Positions 55,647 to 64,000 of a DNA stretch of 64,000 nt are shown here, in pieces. A program made the position numbers and the translations under genes. The notes under the pieces were generated by a model. The model searched no databases. It was given only the letters and a program-made list of their open reading frames with translations, and was not told where the DNA came from. Each line of letters begins with the position of its first letter. The stretch's first letter is position 1. Source of the DNA: Neisseria shayeganii 871 (lineage in GTDB: Bacteria; Pseudomonadota; Gammaproteobacteria; Burkholderiales; Neisseriaceae); contig NZ_JH164926.1 in the NCBI RefSeq assembly GCF_000226875.1, forward strand, positions 575,697-639,696, in the 5' to 3' direction.

Positions 55647-55731
55647 ATAGGAATCTAATAAACAATCAATCGGATGAAAACCAAAACCATCCAAAATTCA
55701 ACAGTATGATGTTTAGAAAAATCCTCAGCAC

Positions 55732-56490
55732 ATGATGAATTCCCATTACCTCAACCATCTCGGCGCCCGCCTGCATTACCGCCTGGGCGGTCAGGAGAAC
55801 GCGCCGGTGCTGGTGCTGCTGCACGGCGGATTCGGGTCGATGGCCGATTTCGCTGCGCTGCTGCCGCGCCTGCAGGCGCAGTTTCGGCTGCTGGCCATCG
55901 ACACCCGCGGCCACGGCGGCAGCACCCTCGGCGACGCGCCGCTGAGCTATGCGCAAGCGGCCGACGATGTGCGTCACATCCTGCGCCACGAGGGAATTGA
56001 ACGCTGCCATTTGTTCGGTTTTAGCGACGGCGGCATCACCGCCTACCGGCTGGCGGCCGAAGATAATGGCCTTATCGAGAGCGTGGTCACCGTCGGCGCC
56101 GACTGGCACCGCGACCACCTGCACCGGGTACGGCCGATGTATGCATCGCTGGATATCCATGCGGTGCGCGAGCATATGCCGGCGCAGCTGGCCGCCTATT
56201 TGGCCGACAACCCGGAGCCGGATGTCGAACGCTGGATTGCCGCCCTCAAAGCCATGTGGCTGGACGAGAGCGAGCAGGGTTATCCCAACGAGCGCATGGG
56301 CCAAATTCGCGCGCCGGTGCTGGCGGTGCGCGGCGATGCCGATTTTCTCTACCACCTGGCCGACTGGGTGGCGCTGAAAAACGTTCTGCCCGCCGCGCAT
56401 TTGCTCAATGTGCCCTTGACCGCGCACGAAGTGATCCGCGAGCAGCCCGATATCTTGTGGGCGGCCTTGCAGGCATTTTGGGCTACCTGA
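55732..56490 (+). CDS. Alpha/beta hydrolase
   Basis: A 252-residue protein starting at an ATG pair. It has LLHGGFGSMADF (oxyanion region), DTRGHGGST, the nucleophile elbow GFSDGG (Ser near residue 99), VRGDADFL (acid) and LTAHEV (His). This is the common cytoplasmic alpha/beta hydrolase layout; the substrate cannot be read. Confidence 0.85.
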   Translation: MMNSHYLNHLGARLHYRLGGQENAPVLVLLHGGFGSMADFAALLPRLQAQFRLLAIDTRGHGGSTLGDAPLSYAQAADDVRHILRHEGIERCHLFGFSDGGITAYRLAAEDNGLIESVVTVGADWHRDHLHRVRPMYASLDIHAVREHMPAQLAAYLADNPEPDVERWIAALKAMWLDESEQGYPNERMGQIRAPVLAVRGDADFLYHLADWVALKNVLPAAHLLNVPLTAHEVIREQPDILWAALQAFWAT

Positions 56491-56512
56491 AACACCGGCT
56501 TTCAGGTAGCCT
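56480..56512. terminator. DUS-pair terminator after the hydrolase gene
   Basis: GGGCTACCTGAAA and TTTCAGGTAGCCT form the stem; the left arm includes the stop codon TGA. Confidence 0.75.
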
Positions 56513-56541
56513 GAAACCGCCGGTCCAATGAGCATAAGACC

Positions 56542-57198
56542 ATGATGGACAACAAAGCATTACTGGCCGCCTTGCGCGACGCAGCCGACCCCGAACGCAC
56601 CGCGCCAATGAAGGCCTATATGAAAAATCGCTTTGAGTTTCTGGGAGTTGCCAAGCCCCGCATCGGCCAAATTTGCAAGCCGTTTTTCAAACAATCGGCT
56701 TCGCAAGAGATTGACTGGCCATTTGTCAGAGAATGCTGGAAAAACCCGTATCGCGAGCTGCAATATTGTGCACTGAATTATTTGAAAGCCGTGCAAAAAC
56801 AGCTCACGCCACAAGACATCCCCCACCTTGAAAAACTGATTACCGAAAAATCGTGGTGGGATACGTCTGACGTGCTTGACCGCATCGTTGGCGGCATTGC
56901 CTTGAATTACTCAGAAGTGAACGCCGTGCTGCTGAATTGGAGCTGCAGCGATAATATCTGGCTACGGCGCGTCGCCATCGATCACCAGCTTTTACGCAAG
57001 GAAAAAACCGATACCGAGCTCTTAGAGCAAATTATCTGCAACAACCTGGGGCAAAAAGAATTTTTTATCAACAAAGCCATCGGCTGGGCATTGCGCGATT
57101 ACAGTAAAACCAACCCCGCATGGGTACGTGCATTCATCACCCGCTACCGAAGCCGCATGGCGGCTTTGAGTATCCGCGAAGCGGAGAAGTATTTGTAA
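56542..57198 (+). CDS. AlkD-like DNA alkylation repair glycosylase
   Basis: A 218-residue all-helical HEAT-repeat protein. It shows the AlkD marks: KNRFEFLGVAKPRIGQI, ELQYCALNYL, EKSWWDTSDVLD (Trp and catalytic-type Asp, about 107-115), NIWLRRVAIDHQLL (Arg, about 139) and FINKAIGWALRDYSKTNPAWVRAFI. It removes bulky or positively charged alkylated bases without flipping. Confidence 0.9.
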   Translation: MMDNKALLAALRDAADPERTAPMKAYMKNRFEFLGVAKPRIGQICKPFFKQSASQEIDWPFVRECWKNPYRELQYCALNYLKAVQKQLTPQDIPHLEKLITEKSWWDTSDVLDRIVGGIALNYSEVNAVLLNWSCSDNIWLRRVAIDHQLLRKEKTDTELLEQIICNNLGQKEFFINKAIGWALRDYSKTNPAWVRAFITRYRSRMAALSIREAEKYL

Positions 57199-57344
57199 GG
57201 CTGCCTGAAAGCCTTTCAGGCAAGTCGCAAGGGTTTTGGAGCATGTTATGCACTTTCCACCCCCACGCGAGAACGGCTCTGCCCGCCCCAAACACATAAA
57301 CCGGACGCTCATGGCTCCACCATTTTCAGGTAGCCTGCATAGAT

Positions 57345-58103
57345 ATGGACATCATCTTAAGTTGGGAAACCATAGCCGCTTTGTTTTTGGTGGCGGCGGC
57401 GGCCGGTTTTGTCGATGCCTTGGCCGGCGGCGGCGGGCTGCTGACCATACCCGCCTTGCTGCTCAGCGGCCTGCCGCCGGTGTCGGCCTTGGCCACCAAC
57501 AAATTGCAAGCCTGCGCCGGCTCGTTCTCCGCCTCGCTGACCCTGGTGAAAAAAGGCGTGGCACACCCCGGCGCCATTCGGCGGGCGCTGGTGCTGGCCT
57601 TTATCGGCTCCGCCATCGGTACGGTATTGGTGCAGCTGTCGCCTGCCCAAATGCTCACCGTGCTGATTCCGTTTTTGATTGCCGGCATCGGCCTATACAC
57701 CCTGTTTGCCCCTTCTTTGGGGCAAACAGCCCGACCGCCGAAAATCAGCCGGCAAAGCTGGCAGCGCTATATTGTGCCGTCTATCGGCTTTTACGACGGC
57801 TATTTCGGCCCGGCCACCGGCACGTTTTTCTCCCTAAGCCAAGCCGTGCTGCGCGGCACAGATTTAGTGCGTGCCACCGCCGATGCCAAGCTGCTAAACT
57901 TCGCCACCAATTTGGCTTCCCTGATTTTCTTCCTGTTGGGCGGCCACATTGTTTGGCTAGCCGGCTTGGCCATGATGGCCGGGCAGGCACTGGGCGCTTT
58001 CTTTGGCGCGCGGATGGTGGTAAAAGGCGGCACACGCCTGATCCGCCCCATGATGGTGATGATGTGCTTTGCCATGGTGGCCAAATATGTGTTTTTCTCT
58101 TAA
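57345..58103 (+). CDS. TauE/SafE-family (TSUP) exporter
   Basis: A 252-residue membrane protein with about eight spans and the family motifs GFVDALAGGGGLLTIPALLLSGLPPVSALATNKLQACAGSFSA near the N-terminus and FYDGYFGPATGTFFSL in the second half. Members export sulfite, sulfoacetate or other organosulfur anions; the substrate here is unknown. Confidence 0.88.
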   Translation: MDIILSWETIAALFLVAAAAGFVDALAGGGGLLTIPALLLSGLPPVSALATNKLQACAGSFSASLTLVKKGVAHPGAIRRALVLAFIGSAIGTVLVQLSPAQMLTVLIPFLIAGIGLYTLFAPSLGQTARPPKISRQSWQRYIVPSIGFYDGYFGPATGTFFSLSQAVLRGTDLVRATADAKLLNFATNLASLIFFLLGGHIVWLAGLAMMAGQALGAFFGARMVVKGGTRLIRPMMVMMCFAMVAKYVFFS

Positions 58104-58140
58104 CCGCCCCCACCGGGCTGAGACCGCAATAGGCCAACAG

Positions 58141-58689
58141 ATGAAGATAGGCAAACCCTTCCGCAGCATGAGCCTGGCCGAATACCGCCATTACATTGCC
58201 CGCCATGCCCGTTATACCGACTTCAACCCGCTGGGGCTGTACCGCTCGATACTGGAAAACCCCGCCTTAGACACCGCCGGACAGCAGGAAGTGCTGGCGC
58301 TGGCCAACCGCCATTTTCAGAAGTTTTACGATTTTCTGGTGGTCAAAGACCTGCCCACTTATGCCCGGCTCTCCCGCTTGGGCCAAGCGCCCCTCAGCGA
58401 AGCGCAGGAGAGGCAATACCTCGAACAGCTGAGGCGGATTGCCGAAAAGCGCTTGGCCGGAAAAGACATCCGCCATTGGCGGGTGGGCGTTTACAGCACT
58501 TCCGAGCGTTTCAACGGGCGGCTAAACGACGACGGCAGCCCGCAAACCGTAGCAGTAATGAGCCGCCGCCGCTCGCAAAAAATGCTGAAAACCGCCCATA
58601 TCCCGCACCAGCGGCAGCGGAAAAACCAATACCGCATCATTAAACAGGCATTCGGCGAATACGGGCAGAACGACGACGAAGCGGTTTAG
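58141..58689 (+). CDS. Hypothetical basic protein upstream of lpdA
   Basis: Starts at ATG 58141 (182 residues). It is Arg- and Tyr-rich and helical (SLAEYRHYIARHARYTDFNPLGLYRSILENPALD; QERQYLEQLRRIAEKRLAGKDIRHW), with a basic C-terminus (SRRRSQKMLKTAHIPHQRQRKNQYR) that might bind nucleic acid. No family is recognised. Confidence 0.6.
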   Translation: MKIGKPFRSMSLAEYRHYIARHARYTDFNPLGLYRSILENPALDTAGQQEVLALANRHFQKFYDFLVVKDLPTYARLSRLGQAPLSEAQERQYLEQLRRIAEKRLAGKDIRHWRVGVYSTSERFNGRLNDDGSPQTVAVMSRRRSQKMLKTAHIPHQRQRKNQYRIIKQAFGEYGQNDDEAV

Positions 58690-58786
58690 GCTACCTGAAA
58701 GGCGTCAGCCGGATACCGATACCCGAACCCGGCACCACGCGAACCCAACCCATGTATTTTCAACCCACATCACAGAAAGCAAGTGT

Positions 58787-60580
58787 ATGAGCATCATCGA
58801 ACTGAAAGTCCCCGACATCGGCGGACACGAAAACGTAGACATCATCGCCGTGGAAATCCAAGCCGGCGACAGCGTGGCGCTGGAAGACACGCTGATTACC
58901 CTCGAAACCGACAAAGCCACCATGGACGTGCCGGCGGAAGCCGCGGGCGTGGTCAAGGAAGTGCGCGTCAAAGTGGGCGACAAAATTTCCGAAGGCGGCG
59001 TGATTGCCGTCATTGAAGCGGCCACGGCTGCGGCCGAAGCCCCTGCGGCCAAAGCCGAGCCGGCCGCCGCTGCGGCAGCGCCAGCACCCGCACCACAAGC
59101 GGCGGCATTCTCCGGCAGCGCCGACGCCGAATACGATGTGGTGGTGCTGGGCGGCGGCCCCGGCGGTTATTCCGCCGCCTTTGCCGCAGCCGATGCCGGC
59201 CTGAAAACGGCGATTGTCGAGCAATACAAAACCCTGGGAGGCGTGTGCCTGAACGTGGGCTGCATCCCCTCCAAAGCCTTGCTGCACAATGCGGCGGTAA
59301 TCGACGAAGTGAAACACCTGGCCGCCAACGGCATCAAATATTCCGCGCCGGAAATCGATGTGGACATGCTGCGCGGCTACAAAGACAAGGTCATCGGCAA
59401 GCTCACCGGCGGTTTGGCCGGCATGGCCAAGGCGCGCAAAGTGGACATCATTCAAGGCCGCGGCAGCTTTGCCGGCCCCAACCACCTTCAGGTAGCCCTT
59501 ACCGAATCGGCGCAATACGAAACGGCGGTGGAAACCGGCGAAAGCAAAACCATCGCCTTTAAAAACGCCATCATCGCCGTGGGCAGCCGCGTGGTGAACC
59601 TGCCGTTTATCCCCCAAGACCCGCGCATTGTCGATTCCACCGGCGCGTTGGAACTGCGCGAAAACGGCGGCCGGCTGCCGGAAAAAATGCTGGTGATCGG
59701 CGGCGGCATCATCGGCCTGGAAATGGGCACCGTATACAGCACCCTGGGCGCGCGCCTGGATGTGGTGGAAATGATGGACGGTCTGATGCAGGGCGCCGAC
59801 CGCGATTTGGTGAAAGTGTGGGAAAAAATGAACGCCCACCGTTTCGACAACATCATGACCAACACGAAAACCGTGGCCGTGGAAGCCCGCGACGACGGCA
59901 TTTACGTCACCTTTGAAGGCGAGAAAGCCCCGGCCGAGCCGCAGCGTTACGATTTGGTGCTGGTGGCCGCCGGCCGCGCCCCCAACGGCAAACTGTGCGG
60001 CGCCGAAAACGCCGGCGTGGCCGTGACCGAGCGCGGCTTTATCGAAGTGGACAAACAGCAGCGCACGAATGTGCCGCACATTTACGCCATCGGCGACGTG
60101 GTCGGCCAACCCATGCTGGCGCACAAAGCGGTGCACGAAGGCCATGTGGCGGCGGAAAACTGCGCCGGCCACAAAGCCTATTTTGACGCGCGCGTGATTC
60201 CCGGCGTGGCCTATACCGACCCCGAAGTGGCTTGGGTGGGCGTGACCGAAGAAATCGCCAAACGCGACGGCATCAAGATCACCAAATCGGTCTTCCCTTG
60301 GGCCGCCAGCGGCCGCGCCATCGCCAACGGCCGCGACGAAGGCTTTACCAAACTGATTTTCGACGCCGATTCGGGCCGCATCATCGGTGGCGGCATCGTC
60401 GGCACCCACGCCGGCGACATGATCGGCGAAATCTGTTTGGCCATCGAAATGGGTTGCGATGCCGAAGACATCGGCAAAACCATCCACCCGCACCCCACCT
60501 TGGGCGAGAGCATCGGCATGGCCGCCGAAGTGGCGCTGGGCGTGTGCACCGATTTGCCGCCGCAACGCAAGAAGAAGTAA
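58787..60580 (+). CDS. lpdA: Dihydrolipoyl dehydrogenase with N-terminal lipoyl domain
   Basis: The 597-residue protein starts with a lipoyl domain (Lys in ETDKATMD, about 43) and an Ala-rich linker, then the E3 flavoprotein: VVVLGGGPGGYSAA (FAD, about 117), redox disulfide GGVCLNVGCIPSK (about 151-163), VIGGGIIGLEMG (NAD, about 303) and catalytic HPHPTLGE (about 567). The lipoyl-fused form is typical of Neisseria (p64k). It reoxidises the lipoyl groups of AceF with NAD. It has its own DUS-pair terminator. Confidence 0.97.
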   Translation: MSIIELKVPDIGGHENVDIIAVEIQAGDSVALEDTLITLETDKATMDVPAEAAGVVKEVRVKVGDKISEGGVIAVIEAATAAAEAPAAKAEPAAAAAAPAPAPQAAAFSGSADAEYDVVVLGGGPGGYSAAFAAADAGLKTAIVEQYKTLGGVCLNVGCIPSKALLHNAAVIDEVKHLAANGIKYSAPEIDVDMLRGYKDKVIGKLTGGLAGMAKARKVDIIQGRGSFAGPNHLQVALTESAQYETAVETGESKTIAFKNAIIAVGSRVVNLPFIPQDPRIVDSTGALELRENGGRLPEKMLVIGGGIIGLEMGTVYSTLGARLDVVEMMDGLMQGADRDLVKVWEKMNAHRFDNIMTNTKTVAVEARDDGIYVTFEGEKAPAEPQRYDLVLVAAGRAPNGKLCGAENAGVAVTERGFIEVDKQQRTNVPHIYAIGDVVGQPMLAHKAVHEGHVAAENCAGHKAYFDARVIPGVAYTDPEVAWVGVTEEIAKRDGIKITKSVFPWAASGRAIANGRDEGFTKLIFDADSGRIIGGGIVGTHAGDMIGEICLAIEMGCDAEDIGKTIHPHPTLGESIGMAAEVALGVCTDLPPQRKKK

Positions 60581-60599
60581 GCGCTGGGCTGTGATACAA

Positions 60600-60638
60600 C
60601 AGGCTACCTGAACAGGCTTTCAGGTAGCCTGAATTTTT
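60600..60638. terminator. DUS-pair terminator after lpdA
   Basis: CAGGCTACCTGAA and TTCAGGTAGCCTG with a short loop, followed by AATTTTTG. Confidence 0.85.
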
Positions 60639-60803
60639 GACGGCCGCACCGTAAAGCCGTTCAAGCCGAACATCAAACCATGCCAGCCAAAGAAGCGGCT
60701 TTGCTTAGTTCGAAGCCTTGTGCACCCTCCGCTTGCCTCTGGATTCAGGTATAATTCGGAGCCTTTCTATTTACACTTTTTTACTCTCCGAAAGCCGTTC
60801 ATT

Positions 60804-62189
60804 ATGTCCCGCTCCCCCCATACCAATCTGCTGCCGCTCGAATGGCGTGCCAGCACTTCTTTGGCCGGCGTGTACGCCCTGCGCATGCTGGGCATGTTTT
60901 TGGTGCTGCCCGTATTGGCGTTGCATGCCGTGGCGCTCGGCGGCAGCAAAGCCGACGGCGGCATGGCGATTGCCGCCTACGGTCTCACCCAAGCCCTGCT
61001 GCAGCTGCCGCTGGGCATTGCTTCCGACCGCTTCGGCCGTAAGAAAGTGATTTACCTCGGTTTGGCCGTGTTCGCCGTCGGCAGTCTGATTGCCGCCGCG
61101 GCCGACAACGTGACCCTGCTCATCATCGGCCGCGCCATCCAAGGCGCCGGCGCCGTGAGTGCCGCCGTCACCGCCCTGTTGGCCGACCTCACCCGCGAAG
61201 AAGTACGCACCCGCGCCATGGCCTCGGTAGGCCTCACCATCGGGCTGACCTTTGCCGCCAGCATGGTGTTGTCGCCGGTCTTGTCCCACTACATCGGCGT
61301 GGGCGGCCTGTTTGCCCTCACCGGCATCCTCAGCTTGGTGGCGATTGCCGTCGTGGCCTGGGTAACACCCACACCCACACACAGCAAAACGCGCGAAGAC
61401 GCCGACGCCCAACCTTCGCGCATCAGCGAAGTGGTGGCCAACGGCCAGCTGATGCGCCTCAATTTCGGCATCTTCGCCCTGCAGGGCGTGATGATGGCGG
61501 TATTCGCCAGCCTGCCCTTCGCCTTGGAGCAACTGGGCATGCCGAAAGAAAGCCAATGGCAGGTGTATCTGCCGGCCGTGCTGCTGGGCTTGGTGCTGAT
61601 GGTGCCGGCCATCATCATCGGCGAAACCCGCGGCAAGCTGAAAAGCGTGTTTGTGCTGGGCATCCTCTTTATCGCCCTCGCCCTGTGCGGCCTGTATTGG
61701 GGCATCCATTCGCTGTTGGTCATCGGCATCGCGCTGGTGGTGTACTTCATCGGCTTCAATATTCTGGAAGCCAGCCTGCCTTCCATCGTGTCGAAAATCG
61801 CACCCGGCGATTTGAAAGGCACCGCCATGGGCGTGTATAACACCGCCCAATCCATCGGCGTGTTTGTCGGCGGGGCGGTCGGCGGCCGCCTCTACCAGCA
61901 TTACGGCTTCGGCGGTATGTTTGCCTTCTCGCTGGGTCTGACCCTGCTGTGGCTCTTGGTGGCCGCCACCGCGCCCGCGCCCGAAGCGGTGAAAAATGTT
62001 ATGATGGCCGTCCACCCGCGCTGGCGCGGCCGCGAAAACGAGCTGGCCGACATCCTCATGCAGCAACACGGTGCCGCCGACGCCAGCTTCAGCGCCGACA
62101 AAACCACCCTCTATCTCAAAGTGCGCCGGGGCTTCGATGAGGCCGCCGCCCAACAAATGATTTCAGGAGCAGATTCCCATGTTGAATAA
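60804..62189 (+). CDS. MFS transporter, YajR-like with C-terminal ferredoxin-like domain
   Basis: Starts at ATG 60804 (461 residues). Twelve spans with the MFS motif [17 protein letters not shown] (about 73) and [20 protein letters not shown] (motif C region). After the last span a soluble domain ([43 protein letters not shown]) matches the YAM-type C-terminal domain of YajR. A TATAAT box lies at 60,750-60,755. It overlaps ssb by 11 bases, so ssb is partly expressed with it. Substrate unknown. Confidence 0.88.
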   Translation: MSRSPHTNLLPLEWRASTSLAGVYALRMLGMFLVLPVLALHAVALGGSKADGGMAIAAYGLTQALLQLPLGIASDRFGRKKVIYLGLAVFAVGSLIAAAADNVTLLIIGRAIQGAGAVSAAVTALLADLTREEVRTRAMASVGLTIGLTFAASMVLSPVLSHYIGVGGLFALTGILSLVAIAVVAWVTPTPTHSKTREDADAQPSRISEVVANGQLMRLNFGIFALQGVMMAVFASLPFALEQLGMPKESQWQVYLPAVLLGLVLMVPAIIIGETRGKLKSVFVLGILFIALALCGLYWGIHSLLVIGIALVVYFIGFNILEASLPSIVSKIAPGDLKGTAMGVYNTAQSIGVFVGGAVGGRLYQHYGFGGMFAFSLGLTLLWLLVAATAPAPEAVKNVMMAVHPRWRGRENELADILMQQHGAADASFSADKTTLYLKVRRGFDEAAAQQMISGADSHVE

Positions 62190-62721
62190 AGTTACCCTCA
62201 TCGGCAACCTCGGCCGCGACCCGGAAGTGCGCTACATGCCCAACGGCGAAGCCGTCTGCAACTTCTCCATCGCCACCAGCGAAAGCTGGACCGACCGCAA
62301 CAGCGGCCAGCGCCAAGAGCGCACCGAATGGCACAACATCACCATGTACCGCCGTCTGGCCGAAATCGCCGGCCAATACCTGAGAAAAGGCAGCCAAGTG
62401 TATATCGAAGGCCGCATCCAAAGCCGCAAATACACCGGCAAAGACGGCATCGAACGCACCGCCTACGAAATCATCGCCAACGAAATGAAAATGCTGGGCA
62501 GCCGCGGCAGCGGCGGCAGCCAATACGATGACGGCGGCTATCAAGGCGCACCGGCCCAAGGCGGCCATTATGCTCCACCCGCCCACCACGCCCCCGCGGC
62601 TGCGGCTTACGACGCTCCGCCCGCCTACAGCAACGAACCGCCGCCCGCTCCCCGCCGCCAAGCCGCCCCGCCTGCCGCCCCCACCCCGATAGACGATATT
62701 GACGACGATATTCCGTTCTAA
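62179..62721 (+). CDS. ssb: Single-stranded DNA-binding protein
   Basis: A 180-residue SSB: N-terminal OB fold ([52 protein letters not shown]), a Gly/Ala/Pro/Tyr-rich linker and the acidic tip DDDIPF that binds partner proteins. AGGAGCAG precedes the ATG. It coats single-stranded DNA in replication, repair and natural transformation. Confidence 0.97.
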   Translation: MLNKVTLIGNLGRDPEVRYMPNGEAVCNFSIATSESWTDRNSGQRQERTEWHNITMYRRLAEIAGQYLRKGSQVYIEGRIQSRKYTGKDGIERTAYEIIANEMKMLGSRGSGGSQYDDGGYQGAPAQGGHYAPPAHHAPAAAAYDAPPAYSNEPPPAPRRQAAPPAAPTPIDDIDDDIPF

Positions 62722-62733
62722 AAAACAATACAA

Positions 62734-62764
62734 CAGGCTGCCCAAACGGCAGCCTGAAGTTTTT
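62734..62764 (+). terminator. Terminator after ssb
   Basis: CAGGCTGCC and GGCAGCCTG form a 9-bp stem over CAAAC, with AAGTTTTT after it. The arms are a variant DUS (AGGCAGCCTGAA). Confidence 0.85.
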
Positions 62765-62768
62765 AACG

Positions 62769-63091
62769 CTAGGCCGAATCGACATTCATCTGGTATCTTC
62801 CCCCAATACGTCTGGCCGACAAAGGTCTCAGGCTATGACAGCCGGGAGCTGGTGGCGCTGATCCGGTCGCTCGGCGCCCAGCCGGTGATCCCGCCTCGCA
62901 GCTGCCAACAACCGCGTACCTACGACAAGGTCCGCTACCGGCTACGCAACCGCATCGAGCGTTACTTTGCCAGGCTCAAACCGTTCCGCCGTATCGCCAC
63001 TCGCTTCGACCGCAAGTCCGCTCACTTCCCGGCTTTCCTTTACCTCGCATCAATTACCTTGTGGGGGGGGGTTGAATGTCGATTCGGCCTA
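62769..63091. mobile_element. IS5-type element remnant with intact terminal repeats
   Basis: CTAGGCCGAATCGACATTCA (62769-62788) is exactly repeated in inverse at 63072-63091. CTAG at each outer edge would be the 4-bp target duplication usual for IS5, leaving inverted repeats of about 16 bp. The 323-bp interior has only the last part of a transposase gene. It is non-autonomous. Confidence 0.8.
62832..63068 (+). pseudogene. IS5-family transposase, C-terminal fragment
   Basis: The frame reads GYDSRELVALIRSLGAQPVIPPRSC..., RYRLRNRIERYFARLKPFRRIATRFDRKSAHFPAFLYLASITLW, the end of an IS5-family DDE transposase including the catalytic Glu region (RNRIERYFARLK). The N-terminal two thirds are missing. 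The local GACAAAGG(TCTCAGG)CTATGAC has 7 extra bases relative to the expected DKGYDS codons. Confidence 0.8.
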
Positions 63092-63149
63092 GGACAGCCC
63101 ATATCTTAACATTGGTTTTAATCGATAAAATTATTTAAAGGCATTGATT

Positions 63150-63560
63150 ATGTATCGATTTGCGGAAAAAAATATTGATTCATTAATTCATTCTGGTGCT
63201 ATGAACATCATAAAAATAAATGATTTTCAGCCTATTTTAGATAGAATATCTGAAAATTTTAATATAGTTACCAGAGGAAATTATGATGAAATATGGATTC
63301 AGTTAATGAAAAAAGATCCAGATTTTTTTATTCAAGATCAAATGGGATGGTTACAATCTATTAATTGTATAGATACATATCCTTGTTACTTAATCATAAA
63401 TGATTCAAGTGATAGGGTGGTATATAAAATTTTCAGAGCGGAAGATCTTGAACATCTTTTAAATGAAACAATAGGATTTGTATACTATTTATGCTCAGAA
63501 AATATTGACAGAATTATATTTTTCAATTCATATGACACTTTGGCTGTTTTCAAGGCTTAA
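63150..63560 (+). CDS. AT-rich orphan protein, possibly immunity-like
   Basis: A 136-residue protein starting at ATG 63150 with AAAGG upstream. It is far more AT-rich than the host genes. It reads as a small globular alpha/beta protein (MNIIKINDFQPILDRISENFNIVTRGNYDEIWIQLMKKDPDFFIQDQ, then YLIINDSSDRVVYKIFRAEDLEHLL) and ends right after IIFFNSYDTLAVFKA. Such short AT-rich genes are often immunity proteins of polymorphic toxins, but no toxin gene is visible, so no function is claimed. Confidence 0.6.
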   Translation: MYRFAEKNIDSLIHSGAMNIIKINDFQPILDRISENFNIVTRGNYDEIWIQLMKKDPDFFIQDQMGWLQSINCIDTYPCYLIINDSSDRVVYKIFRAEDLEHLLNETIGFVYYLCSENIDRIIFFNSYDTLAVFKA

Positions 63561-64000
63561 AGGACATTTGAGATGATTACTCGTCCTTTTCTGTATTGAA
63601 TGACCAAATAAATGATTGATAAATAGATCCTCAGAATGCTCACCCATCTTCGGATACCACTTGATGCGATATTGACTTTCAATTTGCCTAAACTTTCCTA
63701 CCAGCCGGTTTGTCTTATTCGCGACACTCAACGGCGCCATTGGCATGTAAATCAATGCGGCAAGCTTATCTTCAGGTTATTACATGCACTTCGCAGCTGT
63801 TGGTATCTACCACTTTTCCCGGCCGTCTTTGCTGACGCTTTACTGATTCAGGTAATCCCGTAAGGGCTTGTATCAGTGTATCAACTGGTGCTTCAATTCC
63901 TCCTCACAAAAGCCAAAAATATTCTTTAAGAGCCTTTCCAGCTTTTCAGGTAGCCTGCGGGTGATTGTTGACAGCCTTTCACCTACCCAAGGCGCTAGAG
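63561..64000. other. Window end without recognised gene
   Basis: Short ORFs exist on both strands, none with a good ribosome binding site or a recognisable family. One DUS (TTTTCAGGTAGCCTG, about 63,944-63,957). Confidence 0.5.

Noticed and set aside
63528..63755. Minus-strand ORF near the window end
   Set aside because: It starts inside low-complexity DNA without a ribosome binding site, overlaps the orphan gene end and matches nothing I know.

Overview
The window is Neisseriaceae DNA, most likely from an Eikenella species. The main reason is the repeated 12-mer AGGCTACCTGAA (reverse TTCAGGTAGCCT), which matches the Eikenella dialect of the neisserial DNA uptake sequence (DUS). It is scattered everywhere and often paired head to head as a transcription terminator. 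The core genes (aceE, aceF, a lipoyl-domain lpdA, a YajR-type transporter next to ssb) fit the same family.

Bases 1 to about 35,424 are the larger part of an integrated siphovirus-like prophage; its left end (integrase side) lies outside the window. In order: a minus-strand accessory pair (DUF3037-like partner and HipA-like kinase), a CI-type S24 repressor facing a Cro/YdaS-type gene across three operators, a CII-like gene, a lambda O/P-like replication module whose initiator gene carries iteron-like 48-bp repeats (probable phage origin), RusA, DUF1367 and DUF1364 proteins, a probable late regulator, a divergent HTH / PAPS-reductase-like pair, terminase, portal, minor head protein with a C-terminal nuclease-like domain, scaffold, P22-type coat, connector and tail genes with a programmed -1 frameshift, a tape measure gene and distal tail genes. 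An accessory stretch follows (27.7-33.1 kb): two broken tail-gene ends, a HigBA-type toxin-antitoxin locus with its own promoter, a perfect 42-bp palindrome, a moron with its own promoter encoding a membrane protein, a lipoprotein, a UvrD-type helicase with a hydrophobic tail, and a Rha-type regulator preceded by what looks like a C4-type antisense RNA and its target. Lysis genes (M15 endolysin, Rz, overlapping Rz1) come last. The prophage ends at 35,369-35,424 in the 3' half of a tRNA-Pro(GGG) gene, which I read as an attachment site.

From 35.4 kb to the end is host chromosome. The pyruvate dehydrogenase genes aceE, aceF and lpdA are present but separated by accessory genes: small secreted proteins and a LysE exporter between aceE and aceF, and about 12 kb between aceF and lpdA. 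The latter holds the most unusual host cluster: a Ser/Thr kinase, a PP2C phosphatase, a membrane-spanning trypsin-like protease carrying two FHA domains, and a zinc-ribbon FHA protein. It is flanked on both sides by a DUF4190 membrane protein and a copy of the same MITE-like repeat. Next come a 2OG-Fe(II) dioxygenase and a class V PLP enzyme with overlapping ends, a cation transporter, a hydrolase, AlkD and a TauE-type exporter. The window ends with ssb, an IS5-type remnant with intact terminal repeats, and an AT-rich orphan gene.

Functions are called from reading the sequence and from remembered family features; no database search was run.
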